Source: an uncultured Rhodospirillales bacterium (GTDB lineage Bacteria > Pseudomonadota > Alphaproteobacteria > Azospirillales > Azospirillaceae). Taken from it: 44,689 bases of DNA. The notes under the pieces are model-generated. The model made no database searches. It had not been told where the DNA came from and saw only the letters and a list, made by a program, of their open reading frames with translations. Positions 16,102-25,388 of the stretch are shown here, in pieces. The stretch lies in contig CAIOBP010000065.1 in assembly GCA_903856295.1 (NCBI GenBank), forward strand, positions 1 to 44,689, given 5' to 3'. Position numbers and translations under genes: made by a program. Position 1 is the stretch's first letter. Each line of letters starts with the position of its first letter.

Positions 16102-17544
16102 ATGTCCGACCTGACCGCTCTCTCCCTGGCCGAGGCCCGCGACGGCCTGCGCCGCCGCGATTTCACCGCGCGCGAACTGACGGAGAGTTATCTCGGGGCC
16201 ATGGCCGCCACGCGCGCCCTCAACGCCTACATCACCGAGACCCCGGAGCGGGCGCTCGCCGATGCCGACGCCTCCGACGCCCGGCTTGGCTCCGGGACGG
16301 CGCGGCCGCTGGAAGGGCTGCCGCTGGCGGTCAAGGACCTCTATTGCACCAAGGGCATCGCCACCACCGCCGCCAGCCACATCCTCGACGGTTTCAAGCC
16401 GCCCTACGAATCGACGGTCTCGGCCAAGGTCTGGGATGCCGGCGCGGTGATGCTGGGCAAAACCAATCTCGACGAGTTCGGCATGGGCTCCTCGACCATG
16501 ACCAGCCATTTCGGCGCCACCATCAATCCGCTGAAGCGCCGGGACGACGACAAGAACCTGGTGCCCGGCGGCTCCTCGGGCGGTTCGGCGGCGGCGGTGG
16601 CGGCGCGTTCGGCACTGGCCTCGCTCGGCACCGACACCGGCGGCTCGATCCGTCAGCCCGCCAGCTTTTGCGGCATCACCGGTATCAAGCCGACCTATGG
16701 CCGCTGTTCGCGCTGGGGGATCATCGCCTACGCCTCGTCGCTGGATCAGGCCGGACCGATCACCCGCACCGTCCGCGACGCCGCGATTCTGCTGAAGGAG
16801 ATGGCCGGCTTCGATCCAAGGGACTCGACCTCGGTCGATCTGCCGGTGCCCGATTACGAAGCCGCGCTCGGGCGAAGCGTCAAGGGCATGCGCATCGGCA
16901 TTCCCCGGGAGTACCGGCTCGACGGCCTGCGCGCCGACGTCGCCGCCGCCTGGGACGAGGGCGCCCGGCGCTTCCGCGAGGCCGGAGCCGAGGTGGTCGA
17001 GGTGTCGCTGCCGCTCAGCCGCTACGCCCTGCCCTGCTATTACATCATCGCCATGGCCGAGGCTTCGTCGAATCTGGCCCGCTACGACGGCGTGCGCTTT
17101 GGTCAGCGGGTGGTCAACCAGGGCGACAGCCTGATCGAGATGTACGAAGCGACCCGCTCGGCCGGCTTCGGCGCCGAGGTGCGGCGGCGCATCCTGCTCG
17201 GCACCTTCGTGCTCTCGGCCGGCTATTACGACGCCTATTACAAGAAGGCTCAGCAGGTCCGCCGCATGATTGCCGACGATTTCGCGGCGGCGCTGAAACA
17301 GGTCGACGCCCTGGTCTACCCGACCTCGCCGGTGCCGGCGTTCGGGATCGGCGAGAAAATGGACGATCCGGTGGCCATGTATCTCGACGACATCTTCACG
17401 GTCACCGTCAACCTCGCCGGTCTGCCGGCGATTTCGGTGCCGGCCGGCCATTCGGTCGAGGGACTGCCGCTCGGACTCCAAGTGGTCGGACGGCCGTTCG
17501 AAGAAGAAACCGTGCTCCGCCTCGGCGAAACCCTGTTTCATTAG
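16102..17544 (+). CDS. gatA: Asp-tRNA(Asn)/Glu-tRNA(Gln) amidotransferase subunit A
   Basis: 480-residue amidase-signature protein. GatA hydrolyses glutamine and passes ammonia to GatB for transamidation of mischarged Glu-tRNA(Gln) or Asp-tRNA(Asn). The Ser-cisSer-Lys triad is visible: K78 (LAVKDLYC), S158 (GGSSGGS) and S182 ([11 protein letters not shown]). The GatA-specific block [27 protein letters not shown] distinguishes it from general amidases. The C-terminus stops at RLGETLFH, some 10-15 residues short of most GatA proteins, just where a degenerate dispersed-repeat copy begins. Neither gatC nor gatB is adjacent, unlike the common gatCAB order. The subunit should still work with GatB and GatC encoded elsewhere. 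Confidence 0.93.
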   Translation: MSDLTALSLAEARDGLRRRDFTARELTESYLGAMAATRALNAYITETPERALADADASDARLGSGTARPLEGLPLAVKDLYCTKGIATTAASHILDGFKPPYESTVSAKVWDAGAVMLGKTNLDEFGMGSSTMTSHFGATINPLKRRDDDKNLVPGGSSGGSAAAVAARSALASLGTDTGGSIRQPASFCGITGIKPTYGRCSRWGIIAYASSLDQAGPITRTVRDAAILLKEMAGFDPRDSTSVDLPVPDYEAALGRSVKGMRIGIPREYRLDGLRADVAAAWDEGARRFREAGAEVVEVSLPLSRYALPCYYIIAMAEASSNLARYDGVRFGQRVVNQGDSLIEMYEATRSAGFGAEVRRRILLGTFVLSAGYYDAYYKKAQQVRRMIADDFAAALKQVDALVYPTSPVPAFGIGEKMDDPVAMYLDDIFTVTVNLAGLPAISVPAGHSVEGLPLGLQVVGRPFEEETVLRLGETLFH

Positions 17545-17546
17545 AG

Positions 17547-17606
17547 CGGGGTCTGTATCCAGGGGCGGAGCCCCTGGCCTCCGAAGGAAGGCCGGAAGCC
17601 TCCCTG
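17547..17606 (+). repeat. Degenerate copy of the dispersed stem-loop repeat
   Basis: CCAGGGGC / GCCCCTGG (loop gga) forms a perfect 8-bp stem at 17559-17577 and is followed by a poorly conserved version of the last stem (GGAAGGCC…AAGCCTCC). The order matches the third and fourth stems of the copy at 15465-15577. It lies between the convergent gatA and STAS genes, 3 nt after the gatA stop, and may serve as a bidirectional terminator. Confidence 0.7.
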
Positions 17607-17610
17607 ACGC

Positions 17611-17916
17611 TCAGTCGACGAGCCGGATCACCGTGCCGAAATTGACCAGATTCATCAGCTTGCGGACGGTGCCGTGGGCGCCGCGAATCGTGATGCCGAC
17701 ATTGACGGTGCGGGCGGCGTCTTCCAGCACGACCAGCATGCCGAGCCCGGCGGAGTCGATGAAGTCCAGGCCCGACAAATCGAGCACCACGGCCTTGGCC
17801 TTGCTGTCTTCGACCAGCGCCTTGATATCGTGGAACTTGCCGTGGTCGTCATAGGTGAGCCGGCCGACCATCCTGATTTCGGCCCCCGCGGCGGCGCTGA
17901 CGATCTGGAATTCCAT
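17611..17916 (-). CDS. STAS-domain protein (anti-sigma factor antagonist type)
   Basis: 101 residues, a single STAS domain. The signature LDLSGLDFIDSAGLGMLVVL carries the usual phosphorylatable serine, S55 (DSAGLG). Proteins of this type bind a serine kinase/anti-sigma partner when unphosphorylated and release a sigma factor or another target. ATG 17916 is preferred over the longer frame opening at 17979: it begins the domain and has GGAGG about 8 nt upstream. No HATPase-type kinase, PP2C phosphatase or sigma factor gene is nearby, so the partner is unknown. It is transcribed divergently from the TPR gene across about 280 nt. Confidence 0.9.
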   Translation of the reverse strand: MEFQIVSAAAGAEIRMVGRLTYDDHGKFHDIKALVEDSKAKAVVLDLSGLDFIDSAGLGMLVVLEDAARTVNVGITIRGAHGTVRKLMNLVNFGTVIRLVD

Positions 17917-18195
17917 GACCCCCTCCAGTGTCCGCCCCCGAAATTCGAGAGTCGGACCAACCCTGCCCGATTCAAACATAGAAGACCGGCCGCGTCCAGC
18001 CTATTCAATAGGTTGGAAGCACTATGTTGGAGGCGCTCCCAAGCGGGAAAAAGCGTGTGGAGCCGATGCCCGCCACCGGAAAGCCGTCCGGAACCGTGTC
18101 CCGGCCAACCGGCGTCGGTTCGCCGCGCGACTGTTGTCGTGACGCCAACTCGGCTATGGTCGGCGCCAGCTCGAGACAGTGATGGATGGTAACCG
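17917..18195. promoter_or_regulatory. Divergent intergenic region, STAS / TPR genes
   Basis: About 280 nt must hold the promoters of both divergent genes. The end near the TPR gene carries a short ATGGATGGTAACCGGTGGATGG stretch with overlapping small repeats just before the GTG start. I see no confident -35/-10 pair, operator or gene. Confidence 0.3.
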
Positions 18196-19326
18196 GTGGA
18201 TGGGTGGATCGAAGCGGCGCGGCAGCGCGCGACGGACCTGATCGGCGCGAACGCCGATGTGCCGGTGATTGCCGGTCTGTCGCTGCTTTTGCTCGCGGCG
18301 GCGGCCTTGACGGTGATGACGTTCCGGCGGCGCGGCCGGAGCGCCCCCCTTGGCGGTGGCACGGCTGTCGGCGCGCCGGGACCGGTCGAGGTTCCCGAAG
18401 ACGTCTCGCCGCGCGCCGAAACGCTGCTCGCCGAATGCCTCAAGCACCTCAGGAGCGGACCGAACGCCGATCCCACCGCCGGCAAACGAGCCGAACGGCT
18501 CGAGGAGCAGGGGCGCCACCTCTTTCTCGCCGCGACCACGCTGCTGGGACTTGCCGGCACCTGGTCACGCTCGGCGCGCACGATCGAACCGGCCCTGGCC
18601 GCGCTCAGGGAGGGCGACACCGGCCCGGCGATCAGGGTGCTCTCGGCGCTCGCCGAAGCCATGGCGGCGGAGGATGCCCACGATCCCGGCGCCGGCGCCC
18701 GTCTGCTCCGGCATCTGGCCGCCCTGACCTGCCTGCATGCCCCGGAAACCGCCCTCGGCCATGCCCTCAAGGCCACCGAGCTGGCACCGGAACACTCCTT
18801 GGGCTGGAGCCTGCTGGGCATCATCGCCGAGGAACTGGGCGACCACGATCTGGCCCAGGATGCTTGCGAGACCGTGCTCAAGCTCGGAGCGGGCACCGGC
18901 GGCCAGGGGCTGCTGGCGGGCGCCGTCGGCACGCTGGGGGAGATTCATCTCGCCCGGGGCCAGTTGGAGCGCGCCGAGGAAGCCTTTCGCATCGCCCTGA
19001 CCTATCAGGCCGGATTGGCCCGTCCCGAAAGCATGGTCCGGCTGTATCGCAACCTCGCCCAGGTCGAGATGGCGCGCCGCGATTGGACGCGGGCCGGCGA
19101 AATCATCGACAAGGCGATCAGTCTCGAAGCCACCCTCGGCCACCGGGAGAGCATGGCCGAGCTGGAAATCCAGGCCGGCCTGATCGCCGAGCGCTGCGAC
19201 GACCTGTCCGGCGCCCAGGCCCGCTGGGCCAAAGCCCGCCAGATCTTCGACGCGATCGGCACCCCGGACAAGGCCAAGGCCCTGGATCGTCTGATCGCGA
19301 AAACCGTCAAAAGCCGGGCGCGGTAG
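18196..19326 (+). CDS. Membrane-anchored TPR-repeat protein
   Basis: 376 residues. One membrane helix near the N-terminus (about 21-40, VPVIAGLSLLLLAAAALTVM) is followed by a basic segment (RRRGR) and a soluble helical domain. From about 130 onward the sequence is tandem helix pairs with TPR spacing (ALKATELAPEHSLGWSLLG, LARGQLERAEEAFRIAL, RDWTRAGEIIDKAI). By the positive-inside rule the TPR domain is probably cytoplasmic. TPR domains bind partner proteins; none can be named. GTG 18196 is the start because an in-frame TAA lies two codons upstream. It is single-gene: the MFS gene follows after 69 nt. Confidence 0.8.
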   Translation: MDGWIEAARQRATDLIGANADVPVIAGLSLLLLAAAALTVMTFRRRGRSAPLGGGTAVGAPGPVEVPEDVSPRAETLLAECLKHLRSGPNADPTAGKRAERLEEQGRHLFLAATTLLGLAGTWSRSARTIEPALAALREGDTGPAIRVLSALAEAMAAEDAHDPGAGARLLRHLAALTCLHAPETALGHALKATELAPEHSLGWSLLGIIAEELGDHDLAQDACETVLKLGAGTGGQGLLAGAVGTLGEIHLARGQLERAEEAFRIALTYQAGLARPESMVRLYRNLAQVEMARRDWTRAGEIIDKAISLEATLGHRESMAELEIQAGLIAERCDDLSGAQARWAKARQIFDAIGTPDKAKALDRLIAKTVKSRAR

Positions 19327-19337
19327 AACACCCCCAT

Positions 19338-19372
19338 CCGTTGCGCTTAAGCGGAAACGCCCTAACTTTTGC
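19338..19372 (+). repeat. Degenerate copy of the AAGCGGAA…CTAACTTTT repeat
   Basis: The segment shares AAGCGGAA, CGC and CTAACTTTT in the same order and similar spacing with the element at 24037-24088. It includes the small palindrome CGCTTAAGCG. It lies between the TPR and MFS genes. Confidence 0.4.
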
Positions 19373-19395
19373 TCCCGCACACAGAGGACACGGCC

Positions 19396-20601
19396 ATGCC
19401 ACCTCAAGGAACCAAGGCGACCCTGGCCTTCATCTATGTCGGTCACGCCTTCATGCATGTGCTGACCGCGCTTTATCTGACCGTGGTGCTGGCGCTGGTG
19501 CCGACCTGGAACCTCGGCTACGACGAGTTGATCAGGGTCTGGACTCTGGGGTCGCTGATGATCGGCCTTGGGGCGCCGCTGGCCGGTTGGCTCGGCGACC
19601 GCTGGAGCGACGCCCGCATGATGGTGGTGTTCTTCTGGCTGACCGGCGGCGGTTCGATCGCCGCCGGTCTTGCCAACGAGCCGGAGTCCCTGATGTTCGC
19701 GCTGGCGGCGCTCGGGCTGGGCGGCTCGATCTATCATCCGGTCGGCATGTCGTGGCTGGTCAAGAGCGCCGCCAACCAGGGCACGGCGCTGGGCCGCCAG
19801 GGGCTGTTCGGCAGCGTCGGCGTGGCCACTGCGGCGCTGGTCGCCGGCACGCTCACCGATGTGATGTCCTGGCGTGCCGCTTTCATCATTCCCGGCGCCC
19901 TGTGCGTGGCCACCGGAGTCGGGCTCGCCGCCTGCATCGCCGCCGGATGGGTCAGCGACCGTCAGGCCGATGTCCGGCCGCTGCCCAAAACCAGCCGCAG
20001 CGATACGGTGCGCGCCTTCATCGTGTTGTCGCTGACCATGACCTGCGGCGGGCTGATGTGGAATTCGGTGATGGTCTCGATGCCCAAATGGTTCAATGAC
20101 GGGTTGGGACCGCTGATCGGCGACAGCACGTTCGGGGTCGGCGGCCTCGTGACCGTGATCTATCTGGCCGGCGCCCTGCCCCAGCTTTGGGGCGGTCGAC
20201 TCGCGGACCGGTTTCAGGGCCGGCGGCTTTATTCCGTCTGCCTTTTGACCCAGGTGCCGGCGGCGCTGCTGGCCGGCTTCGCGCTCGGCGCGCCGATGCT
20301 GGGATTGGCGCTGGTGCTGGTCGGCTGCCAGAATCTCCAGATTCCCATCGAGAACCTGCTGCTCGCCCGCTTCACTCCCGGCAAGTATCGGGGGCTGGCC
20401 TACGGCGCCAAATTCATCCTCACCTTCGGTGTCGGGCCGCTGGCGGTGCAACTCGCGGCAGCCTCCTACCGCTGGACCGGCACATTCGAAGGGCTTTACC
20501 TGTGCGTGGCCGGGTTGGCCGCCATCGCCTTTCTGGCCTCGCTGCTGCTGCCCGCCGAGGGCGATGCCGGTGCCGCGGTGGCGCTGTCCGCAGCTGATTG
20601 A
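19396..20601 (+). CDS. Major facilitator superfamily transporter
   Basis: 401 residues, about 12 membrane helices with a polar centre near residue 185-200. The MFS motif A region appears in the loop after helix 2 (GWLGDRWSDARMMV), and a second, weaker copy follows in the C-terminal half (GGRLADRFQGRRLY). The N-terminal helix (FIYVGHAFMHVLTALYLTVV) recalls the fosmidomycin-resistance (Fsr) branch, but the substrate cannot be told from sequence. ATG 19396 is preferred over an upstream start at 19369 because AGAGGA lies about 8 nt before it. It precedes the rpmH promoter by only 20 nt, so its transcription may run into the rpmH operon. Confidence 0.88.
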   Translation: MPPQGTKATLAFIYVGHAFMHVLTALYLTVVLALVPTWNLGYDELIRVWTLGSLMIGLGAPLAGWLGDRWSDARMMVVFFWLTGGGSIAAGLANEPESLMFALAALGLGGSIYHPVGMSWLVKSAANQGTALGRQGLFGSVGVATAALVAGTLTDVMSWRAAFIIPGALCVATGVGLAACIAAGWVSDRQADVRPLPKTSRSDTVRAFIVLSLTMTCGGLMWNSVMVSMPKWFNDGLGPLIGDSTFGVGGLVTVIYLAGALPQLWGGRLADRFQGRRLYSVCLLTQVPAALLAGFALGAPMLGLALVLVGCQNLQIPIENLLLARFTPGKYRGLAYGAKFILTFGVGPLAVQLAAASYRWTGTFEGLYLCVAGLAAIAFLASLLLPAEGDAGAAVALSAAD

Positions 20602-20621
20602 CGGTTTATCCGGCAGCTCCA

Positions 20622-20650
20622 TTGACTCGGCCTCCCCGAGTCACTATAGA
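20622..20650 (+). promoter_or_regulatory. Sigma-70-type promoter of the rpmH operon
   Basis: TTGACT (20622-20627) and TATAGA (20645-20650) are separated by exactly 17 nt, a near-consensus pair. It lies 48 nt upstream of the rpmH GTG start, between the MFS stop and rpmH. Strong promoters before rpmH are usual. The transcription start is expected near 20657. Confidence 0.75.
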
Positions 20651-20697
20651 ACCGGTCCTTAACCTTTCAGCTTTTGATATTTGGACGGAGTCTGGTT

Positions 20698-20832
20698 GTG
20701 AAACGTACTTTTCAACCGAGCAAGATCGTGCGCGCCCGTCGTCACGGGTTCCGCGCCCGGATGGCCACCGTTGGCGGTCGTCGGGTTCTCTCCAATCGCC
20801 GGGCCAAAGGCCGCAAGCGGCTTTCGGCCTGA
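20698..20832 (+). CDS. rpmH: 50S ribosomal protein L34
   Basis: 44 residues, very basic, beginning [20 protein letters not shown] and ending [11 protein letters not shown]. This is the near-invariant L34 sequence of the large ribosomal subunit. The start codon is GTG (20698) with GGAG about 8 nt upstream. The preceding promoter-like pair at 20622-20650 and the following rnpA-yidD-yidC genes make the standard bacterial rpmH operon. Confidence 0.97.
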   Translation: MKRTFQPSKIVRARRHGFRARMATVGGRRVLSNRRAKGRKRLSA

Positions 20833-20859
20833 GGGTTGCCCCCAGCCACGAGGCGGCTC

Positions 20860-21318
20860 ATGACGGACAATCCCCCCAGCGGTATCGGGCGGCTTGAAGA
20901 GTCCGGCAGCGGGCAGCCTGGAGTCGCGGCGAGCGGTCGGTCTGGAATCGGTCGGCTCATGCGTCGTCCGGAGTTTCTCGCCGTGGCCGGCGCCCGCCGC
21001 AAGTGGGTGGCCCCTGGGTTGATCCTCCAGGCCCGTCGGCATGACGAACGCCAGCACCCGCCGGCCTCAGGGCCGGCGGTGCGGTTCGGTTTGACCGCGA
21101 GCAAAAAGGTTGGCAACGCCGTGGCCCGTAACCGGGCGCGGCGGCGGCTGCGTGCCGCCGCGATGGAATTACTGGCCGCTCACGGCACGCCGGGCTACGA
21201 CCTCGTGCTGATCGCACGGTCCGAGACCCTGGTCCGGGGCTATGCCGAACTCAAGGCCGATCTCGCGGCCGGGATGAAGCGGCTCGGCGCCTGGCGCGAC
21301 GGGGCGGTTTCGTCGTGA
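20860..21318 (+). CDS. rnpA: Ribonuclease P protein component
   Basis: 152 residues. RnpA is the basic protein cofactor that helps RNase P RNA bind pre-tRNA 5' leaders. The family core is clear: [18 protein letters not shown] near the start, [26 protein letters not shown] (the RNR motif, RNA binding) and YDLVLIAR near the end. The N-terminus (about 30 residues, rich in Gly/Ser, before RLMRR) is longer than usual. ATG 20860 is taken as start, 27 nt after rpmH; an upstream in-frame start at 20836 is possible but less likely. Its TGA overlaps the yidD GTG by 4 nt. Confidence 0.95.
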   Translation: MTDNPPSGIGRLEESGSGQPGVAASGRSGIGRLMRRPEFLAVAGARRKWVAPGLILQARRHDERQHPPASGPAVRFGLTASKKVGNAVARNRARRRLRAAAMELLAAHGTPGYDLVLIARSETLVRGYAELKADLAAGMKRLGAWRDGAVSS

Positions 21319-21617
21319 GTGTGCCCGCTCGCCTGCTGCGGGGGCTGGTGCTGGCCTATCGTTGGCTGATCTCGCCGATTCTCGGTCCGCGTTGCCGCTA
21401 TCTGCCGACCTGCTCCGAATACGCGCTCACGGCGCTGGGCCGGCATGGCGCGCTTTCGGGCGGTTGGCTGACGCTCAGGCGTTTGTGCCGCTGCCACCCC
21501 TGGGGTGGGTCCGGCTACGATCCGGTGCCGCCGGCCTCTCCCCGTTTTCACCCCGATTTTTCCCCGTCCGGGGCGCGAACCGCCCCCAGCGTGCCAGGCA
21601 CTCCCGAGGAGCCATGA
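21315..21617 (+). CDS. yidD: Membrane protein insertion efficiency factor
   Basis: 100 residues with the compact YidD core: [23 protein letters not shown], then [23 protein letters not shown]. YidD is a small membrane-associated protein helping insertion by the YidC/Sec pathway. The C-terminal ~25 residues are Pro/Ser-rich and variable, as is common. Start GTG 21315 overlaps the rnpA stop (GTGA) and the TGA overlaps the yidC ATG (ATGA), so rnpA, yidD and yidC are likely to be translationally coupled. Confidence 0.95.
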   Translation: MSVPARLLRGLVLAYRWLISPILGPRCRYLPTCSEYALTALGRHGALSGGWLTLRRLCRCHPWGGSGYDPVPPASPRFHPDFSPSGARTAPSVPGTPEEP

Positions 21618-23365
21618 ACGAGCAGAATAATCTGGTGGTCGCCATCGCCCTGTCGGTCGCGATCCTGATCGGCTTCCAGTTGATCTACGAGGTGCCGCGC
21701 CAGAAGCAGGCCGAGCAGCAACGCGCCCTGCTCGCCCAGACCGAGGCGGACAAGGTGATCGCGCCTCAGGTTGCGGTGCCGGGTCAGACCGCGGCTCCGG
21801 TCGCGGGAGTCGCCGCCGCGCCCAAGCCGCGCGACCGCACCGAAATGGTCGCCGAACAAGCGGCGTCCAGCCTGCGCCTGAAGATCGCCACTCCCCGGAT
21901 CAACGGCACCATCAGCCTGACCGGCGGTCGCATCGACGACATTTCGCTGGCCGACTACCACGAGACTCCCGACAAGAGGAGCCCGGAAATCGTCGTGCTG
22001 GCCCCCGCGGGCACCGAGCACCCCTATTATGCCGATTTCGGCTGGGTTCCGGCCGAGTCCGGGGTTGCGGTGCCCGACGCCAACACCGTCTGGACCGCCT
22101 CGGCCAACAAGCTCACTCCGGACCAGCCGCTGACCCTGAGCTGGGATAACGGTCACGGCCTGGTGTTCGAGCGCGATATCGCCATCGACCTCAACTACAT
22201 GTTCCGGATCACCGACCGGGTGCGCAATACCGGCGCCCAACCGGTGACCCTGCTGCCCTATGGTCTGGTCTCGCGCCAGGGCACGCCGGCCACCGCCGGC
22301 TATTACATTCTGCACGAAGGCCCGGTCGGCGTGCTCGACGGCACGCTCAACGAAGTCAAATACAAAGACCTTCAGGAAAAGAGAACCATCGAGAAACCGA
22401 CGACCGGTGGATGGATCGGAATCACCGACAAATATTGGCTGGTTTCTTTAGTCCCCGACCAGACAAAGCCGATGACCGCGCGCTTTTTGTACACGAAGGC
22501 CGCACACGGCGAGGACCGCTATCAGATCGACCTTCTGGGCGAGGCGCAAATCGCCAAGCCCGGCGACACCATCGAGACCAAGCGCCGCCTGTTCGCCGGA
22601 GCCAAGGAAGTCAAGCTGCTCGACAAATACGCCGACAACCTTGATATCCAGAAGTTCGACCTTGCTGTCGATTTTGGCTGGTTCTACTTCCTGACCAAGC
22701 CGTTCTTCTATTGCCTCGATCTACTGCACAGCCTGCTCGGCAACTTTGGCTTCGCGATTCTGCTCTTTACCGTGATGGTCAAGGCCGTGGTCTATCCGCT
22801 GGCCAACCAGTCCTACCGCTCGATGAGCAAGATGAAGCAGCTCCAGCCGCAGATCACCGCGATCCGCGAACGGTGCGGCGAGGACAAGGAGCGCATGAAC
22901 AAGGAGATGATGGAACTCTACAAGCGGGAGAAAGCCAATCCGCTTGCCGGGTGCCTGCCGATCCTGGTTCAGATTCCGATTTTCTTTGCACTCTACAAGG
23001 TTCTGTTCGTCTCCATCGAAATGCGTCATGCGCCGTTCTTTGGCTGGATCGTCGACCTCTCGGCCCCCGACCCGACCTCGCTGTTCAACCTGTTCGGTCT
23101 GTTGCCGTTCACGCCGCCGTCGGTGCTGATGATCGGCGTCTGGCCGCTGGTAATGGGCGTGACCATGTGGTTCCAGCAGAAGCTCAACCCGACGCCACCC
23201 GACCCGATGCAACAGAAGATATTCGCGGTCCTGCCTTTCGTCTTCACCTATATGCTGGCCTCGTTCCCGGCTGGTCTGGTGATTTATTGGGCGTGGAACA
23301 ATCTGCTCTCGATCGGTCAGCAATGGCTGATCATGCGCGGCATGGGTGTGAAGGTGAACTCTTGA
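21614..23365 (+). CDS. yidC: Membrane protein insertase YidC (Oxa1 family)
   Basis: 583 residues. The first helix ([20 protein letters not shown], about 6-26) is followed by the large periplasmic domain (about 60-345) found in Gram-negative YidC. The insertase core then follows: [48 protein letters not shown] with the conserved hydrophilic-groove Arg, and further helices around [13 protein letters not shown] and [19 protein letters not shown]. It inserts and folds inner-membrane proteins alone or with SecYEG. ATG 21614 overlaps the yidD stop, and its TGA overlaps the TTG start of engB. Confidence 0.97.
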   Translation: MNEQNNLVVAIALSVAILIGFQLIYEVPRQKQAEQQRALLAQTEADKVIAPQVAVPGQTAAPVAGVAAAPKPRDRTEMVAEQAASSLRLKIATPRINGTISLTGGRIDDISLADYHETPDKRSPEIVVLAPAGTEHPYYADFGWVPAESGVAVPDANTVWTASANKLTPDQPLTLSWDNGHGLVFERDIAIDLNYMFRITDRVRNTGAQPVTLLPYGLVSRQGTPATAGYYILHEGPVGVLDGTLNEVKYKDLQEKRTIEKPTTGGWIGITDKYWLVSLVPDQTKPMTARFLYTKAAHGEDRYQIDLLGEAQIAKPGDTIETKRRLFAGAKEVKLLDKYADNLDIQKFDLAVDFGWFYFLTKPFFYCLDLLHSLLGNFGFAILLFTVMVKAVVYPLANQSYRSMSKMKQLQPQITAIRERCGEDKERMNKEMMELYKREKANPLAGCLPILVQIPIFFALYKVLFVSIEMRHAPFFGWIVDLSAPDPTSLFNLFGLLPFTPPSVLMIGVWPLVMGVTMWFQQKLNPTPPDPMQQKIFAVLPFVFTYMLASFPAGLVIYWAWNNLLSIGQQWLIMRGMGVKVNS

Positions 23366-24033
23366 GCCTTGAAGGCAACCGGGTGCAGGAGTTCGTGGGC
23401 GGCGAACTCCTGGTGCCTGAGGATTTGGAGCCCGGCCGCCTGCTGTTCGCGGCCGAGTGCCGGTTCGTCTGGGGCGCCGCCAGCCTCGATCAGTTGCCCG
23501 AAGCGGCCCAGCCCGAAATCGCCTTCACCGGCCGCTCAAATGTCGGAAAGTCCAGTCTGGTCAACGCTCTGACCGGACGGACCACCCTGGCCCGCATCTC
23601 CAACACCCCCGGCCGCACCCAGCAGCTCAACTTCTTCAATCTCGGCGAGCGGTTGATGCTGGTCGACATGCCGGGCTACGGCTTCGCCCGGGAGTCGAAA
23701 TCCAAGATCGAAGCCTGGAGCGATCTGGTGCGGCGCTATCTCAAGGGCCGGGTGCCCCTGCGCCGGGTCTGCTTGCTGATCGACAGCCGCCATGGTCCCA
23801 AGCCGCCCGATCTCTCGATGATGAGCCTGCTCGACGGCGCCGCCGTGCCCTTCCAGGTAGTGCTGACCAAGGCCGACAAGATGAAACCCGGCCCGCTCGA
23901 GGCGATCATCCGCGCCACCCGGGACTCGGTGAAGCGCCACCCCGCCGCCTTCCCCGAACCCCACATCACCAGCGCCGAAAACGGCGCCGGCATTCCGGAA
24001 CTGCGGGCGAGCCTGACCGAGTTGGCGAGCTAG
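23362..24033 (+). CDS. engB: Ribosome biogenesis GTP-binding protein EngB/YsxC
   Basis: 223 residues with one GTPase domain: G1 GRSNVGKSS (57-65), the switch I region TLARISNTPGRTQ, G3 DMPGYGFA and G4 LTKADK. EngB (YihA/YsxC) assists late assembly of the 50S subunit. TTG 23362 is chosen because it overlaps the yidC stop (TTGA) and gives a normal N-terminal extension; GTG 23383 is the alternative. It closes the rpmH-rnpA-yidD-yidC-engB unit, in an order common among alphaproteobacteria, and argB follows after 145 nt. Confidence 0.96.
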   Translation: MSLEGNRVQEFVGGELLVPEDLEPGRLLFAAECRFVWGAASLDQLPEAAQPEIAFTGRSNVGKSSLVNALTGRTTLARISNTPGRTQQLNFFNLGERLMLVDMPGYGFARESKSKIEAWSDLVRRYLKGRVPLRRVCLLIDSRHGPKPPDLSMMSLLDGAAVPFQVVLTKADKMKPGPLEAIIRATRDSVKRHPAAFPEPHITSAENGAGIPELRASLTELAS

Positions 24034-24036
24034 AAC

Positions 24037-24088
24037 ATGATGCGATCAAGCGGAACCGCATCATACTCTAACTTTTTGTTTTTAGAGT
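24037..24088 (+). repeat. Intergenic double stem-loop element
   Basis: ATGATGCG / CGCATCAT (8-bp arms, 24037-24064, 12-nt loop with CAAGCGGA) is followed at once by ACTCTAA / TTAGAGT (7-bp arms, 24065-24088, T-rich loop). A degenerate relative lies at 19338-19372. It starts 4 nt after the engB stop. Similar AAGCGGAA…CTAACTTTTTG elements occur widely between alphaproteobacterial genes, to my recollection. Confidence 0.65.
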
Positions 24089-24178
24089 GGATACACGCTA
24101 CGGGGTTGCGTCCCCCCTTCGCGACCCGTTCTAACATCGCCCTTCCCCGCCGCCCCGGATTTCGCTAAACAGTCTCTC

Positions 24179-25102
24179 ATGACCCAGCCCAAGAACACAT
24201 CGCCGGTGCCGACTTCGCGCGACGAATGGTTGGCCAAGGCCCGCACGCTTTCCGAAGCCCTGCCCTACATGCGCAAGTATGCCGGACGCACCTTCGTGAT
24301 CAAGTATGGCGGCCACGCCATGGAGAACGAAGAGTTGGGCCACATGTTCGCCAAGGACATCGTGCTGCTCAAGCAGGTCGGCATCAATCCGGTGGTGGTG
24401 CATGGCGGCGGGCCGCAAATCGGGGCGATGCTCAAGCGCCTCGCGATCAAGAGCGAGTTCATCGATGGCCTGCGCGTCACCGACAAGGAGACGGTGGAAA
24501 TCGTCGAGATGGTGCTCGCGGGCTCGATCAACAAGCAGATCGTCTCGATGATCAACGCCGCCGGCGGCAAGGCGATCGGGCTCTCGGGCAAGGACGCCAA
24601 CCTGATCCAGGCGCGCAAGCTGCGCCGCACCCAGCGCGACGAAGACAGCAATATCGAGAAGATTCTCGACCTCGGCTTCGTCGGCGAACCCCAGCACATC
24701 AATCCCGACATTCTGGAAACGCTGGAACAGTCGGACATCATTCCCGTGGTGGCGCCGATCGGCGTCGGCAAGAATGGCGAGACCTACAACGTCAACGCCG
24801 ACACCGCCGCCGGAGCCATCGCCGGCACCATGAACGCCTGCCGCTTCTTCCTGCTCACCGACGTCGCGGGCGTGCTGGACAAAGACAAGACCCTGATCCC
24901 CGACATGACCGTGGAACAGGCGCGCGGCCTGATCGCCGACGGCACCGCCTCGGGCGGCATGATTCCCAAGATCGAAACCTGCGTCGCCGCCATCGAGCAG
25001 GGCGTCGAAGCGGCGGTGATTCTCGATGGCCGGGTGCCCCACGCCCTGCTGCTGGAAATCTTCACCGAGGGCGGAGCCGGCACCCTGATTCGCCACGAGT
25101 GA
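24179..25102 (+). CDS. argB: Acetylglutamate kinase
   Basis: 307 residues of the amino-acid kinase family. ArgB phosphorylates N-acetyl-L-glutamate, the second step of arginine synthesis. Visible blocks are [10 protein letters not shown] (phosphate binding), [26 protein letters not shown]…[13 protein letters not shown] and [13 protein letters not shown]. The N-terminal helix (about 15-35, [16 protein letters not shown]) fits the arginine-inhibited hexameric type, so feedback inhibition by arginine is likely from family knowledge. ATG 24179 has no strong Shine-Dalgarno. Its position after engB is conserved in related alphaproteobacteria. A 91-residue hypothetical follows by 10 nt. Confidence 0.97.
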   Translation: MTQPKNTSPVPTSRDEWLAKARTLSEALPYMRKYAGRTFVIKYGGHAMENEELGHMFAKDIVLLKQVGINPVVVHGGGPQIGAMLKRLAIKSEFIDGLRVTDKETVEIVEMVLAGSINKQIVSMINAAGGKAIGLSGKDANLIQARKLRRTQRDEDSNIEKILDLGFVGEPQHINPDILETLEQSDIIPVVAPIGVGKNGETYNVNADTAAGAIAGTMNACRFFLLTDVAGVLDKDKTLIPDMTVEQARGLIADGTASGGMIPKIETCVAAIEQGVEAAVILDGRVPHALLLEIFTEGGAGTLIRHE

Positions 25103-25112
25103 GCGTCCCGCC

Positions 25113-25388
25113 ATGGCCATGAAGCCGGATCCGCGCAAAACACTGCTTCAGCAGATCGCGGATTTGCGCAAGGGCATCGATCCCAAGGTTCTTGACCGCG
25201 CCCGCCTCGCCTCCGAGGGCAAGGAGCCCTACGACAAGGAGGCCGCGCGCGCCGCCGTGCGCGGTTTTCTCGATGCCAAGAGCGCCGCGGATGGCGGAGT
25301 CTTCAAGCGCAAGTTGCTGGATGCGCTGAAAAAGCACGACGCGGCGCCACCGCCTAGCGAGCCCCCGAAGCGATCTCCGCGACGATAG
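25113..25388 (+). CDS. Small basic hypothetical protein
   Basis: 91 residues, highly charged, no signal peptide and no family I recognise. The sequence is mostly predicted helix (KTLLQQIADLRKGIDPKVLDRARLA…KEAARAAVRGFLDA) with a Pro-rich, basic tail. The reading frame has alphaproteobacterial codon use and begins 10 nt after argB, so it is probably the last gene of that transcript. ATG 25119 is an alternative start. The last 35 nt overlap the 3' end of the convergent cyclase-like gene. Confidence 0.65.
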   Translation: MAMKPDPRKTLLQQIADLRKGIDPKVLDRARLASEGKEPYDKEAARAAVRGFLDAKSAADGGVFKRKLLDALKKHDAAPPPSEPPKRSPRR

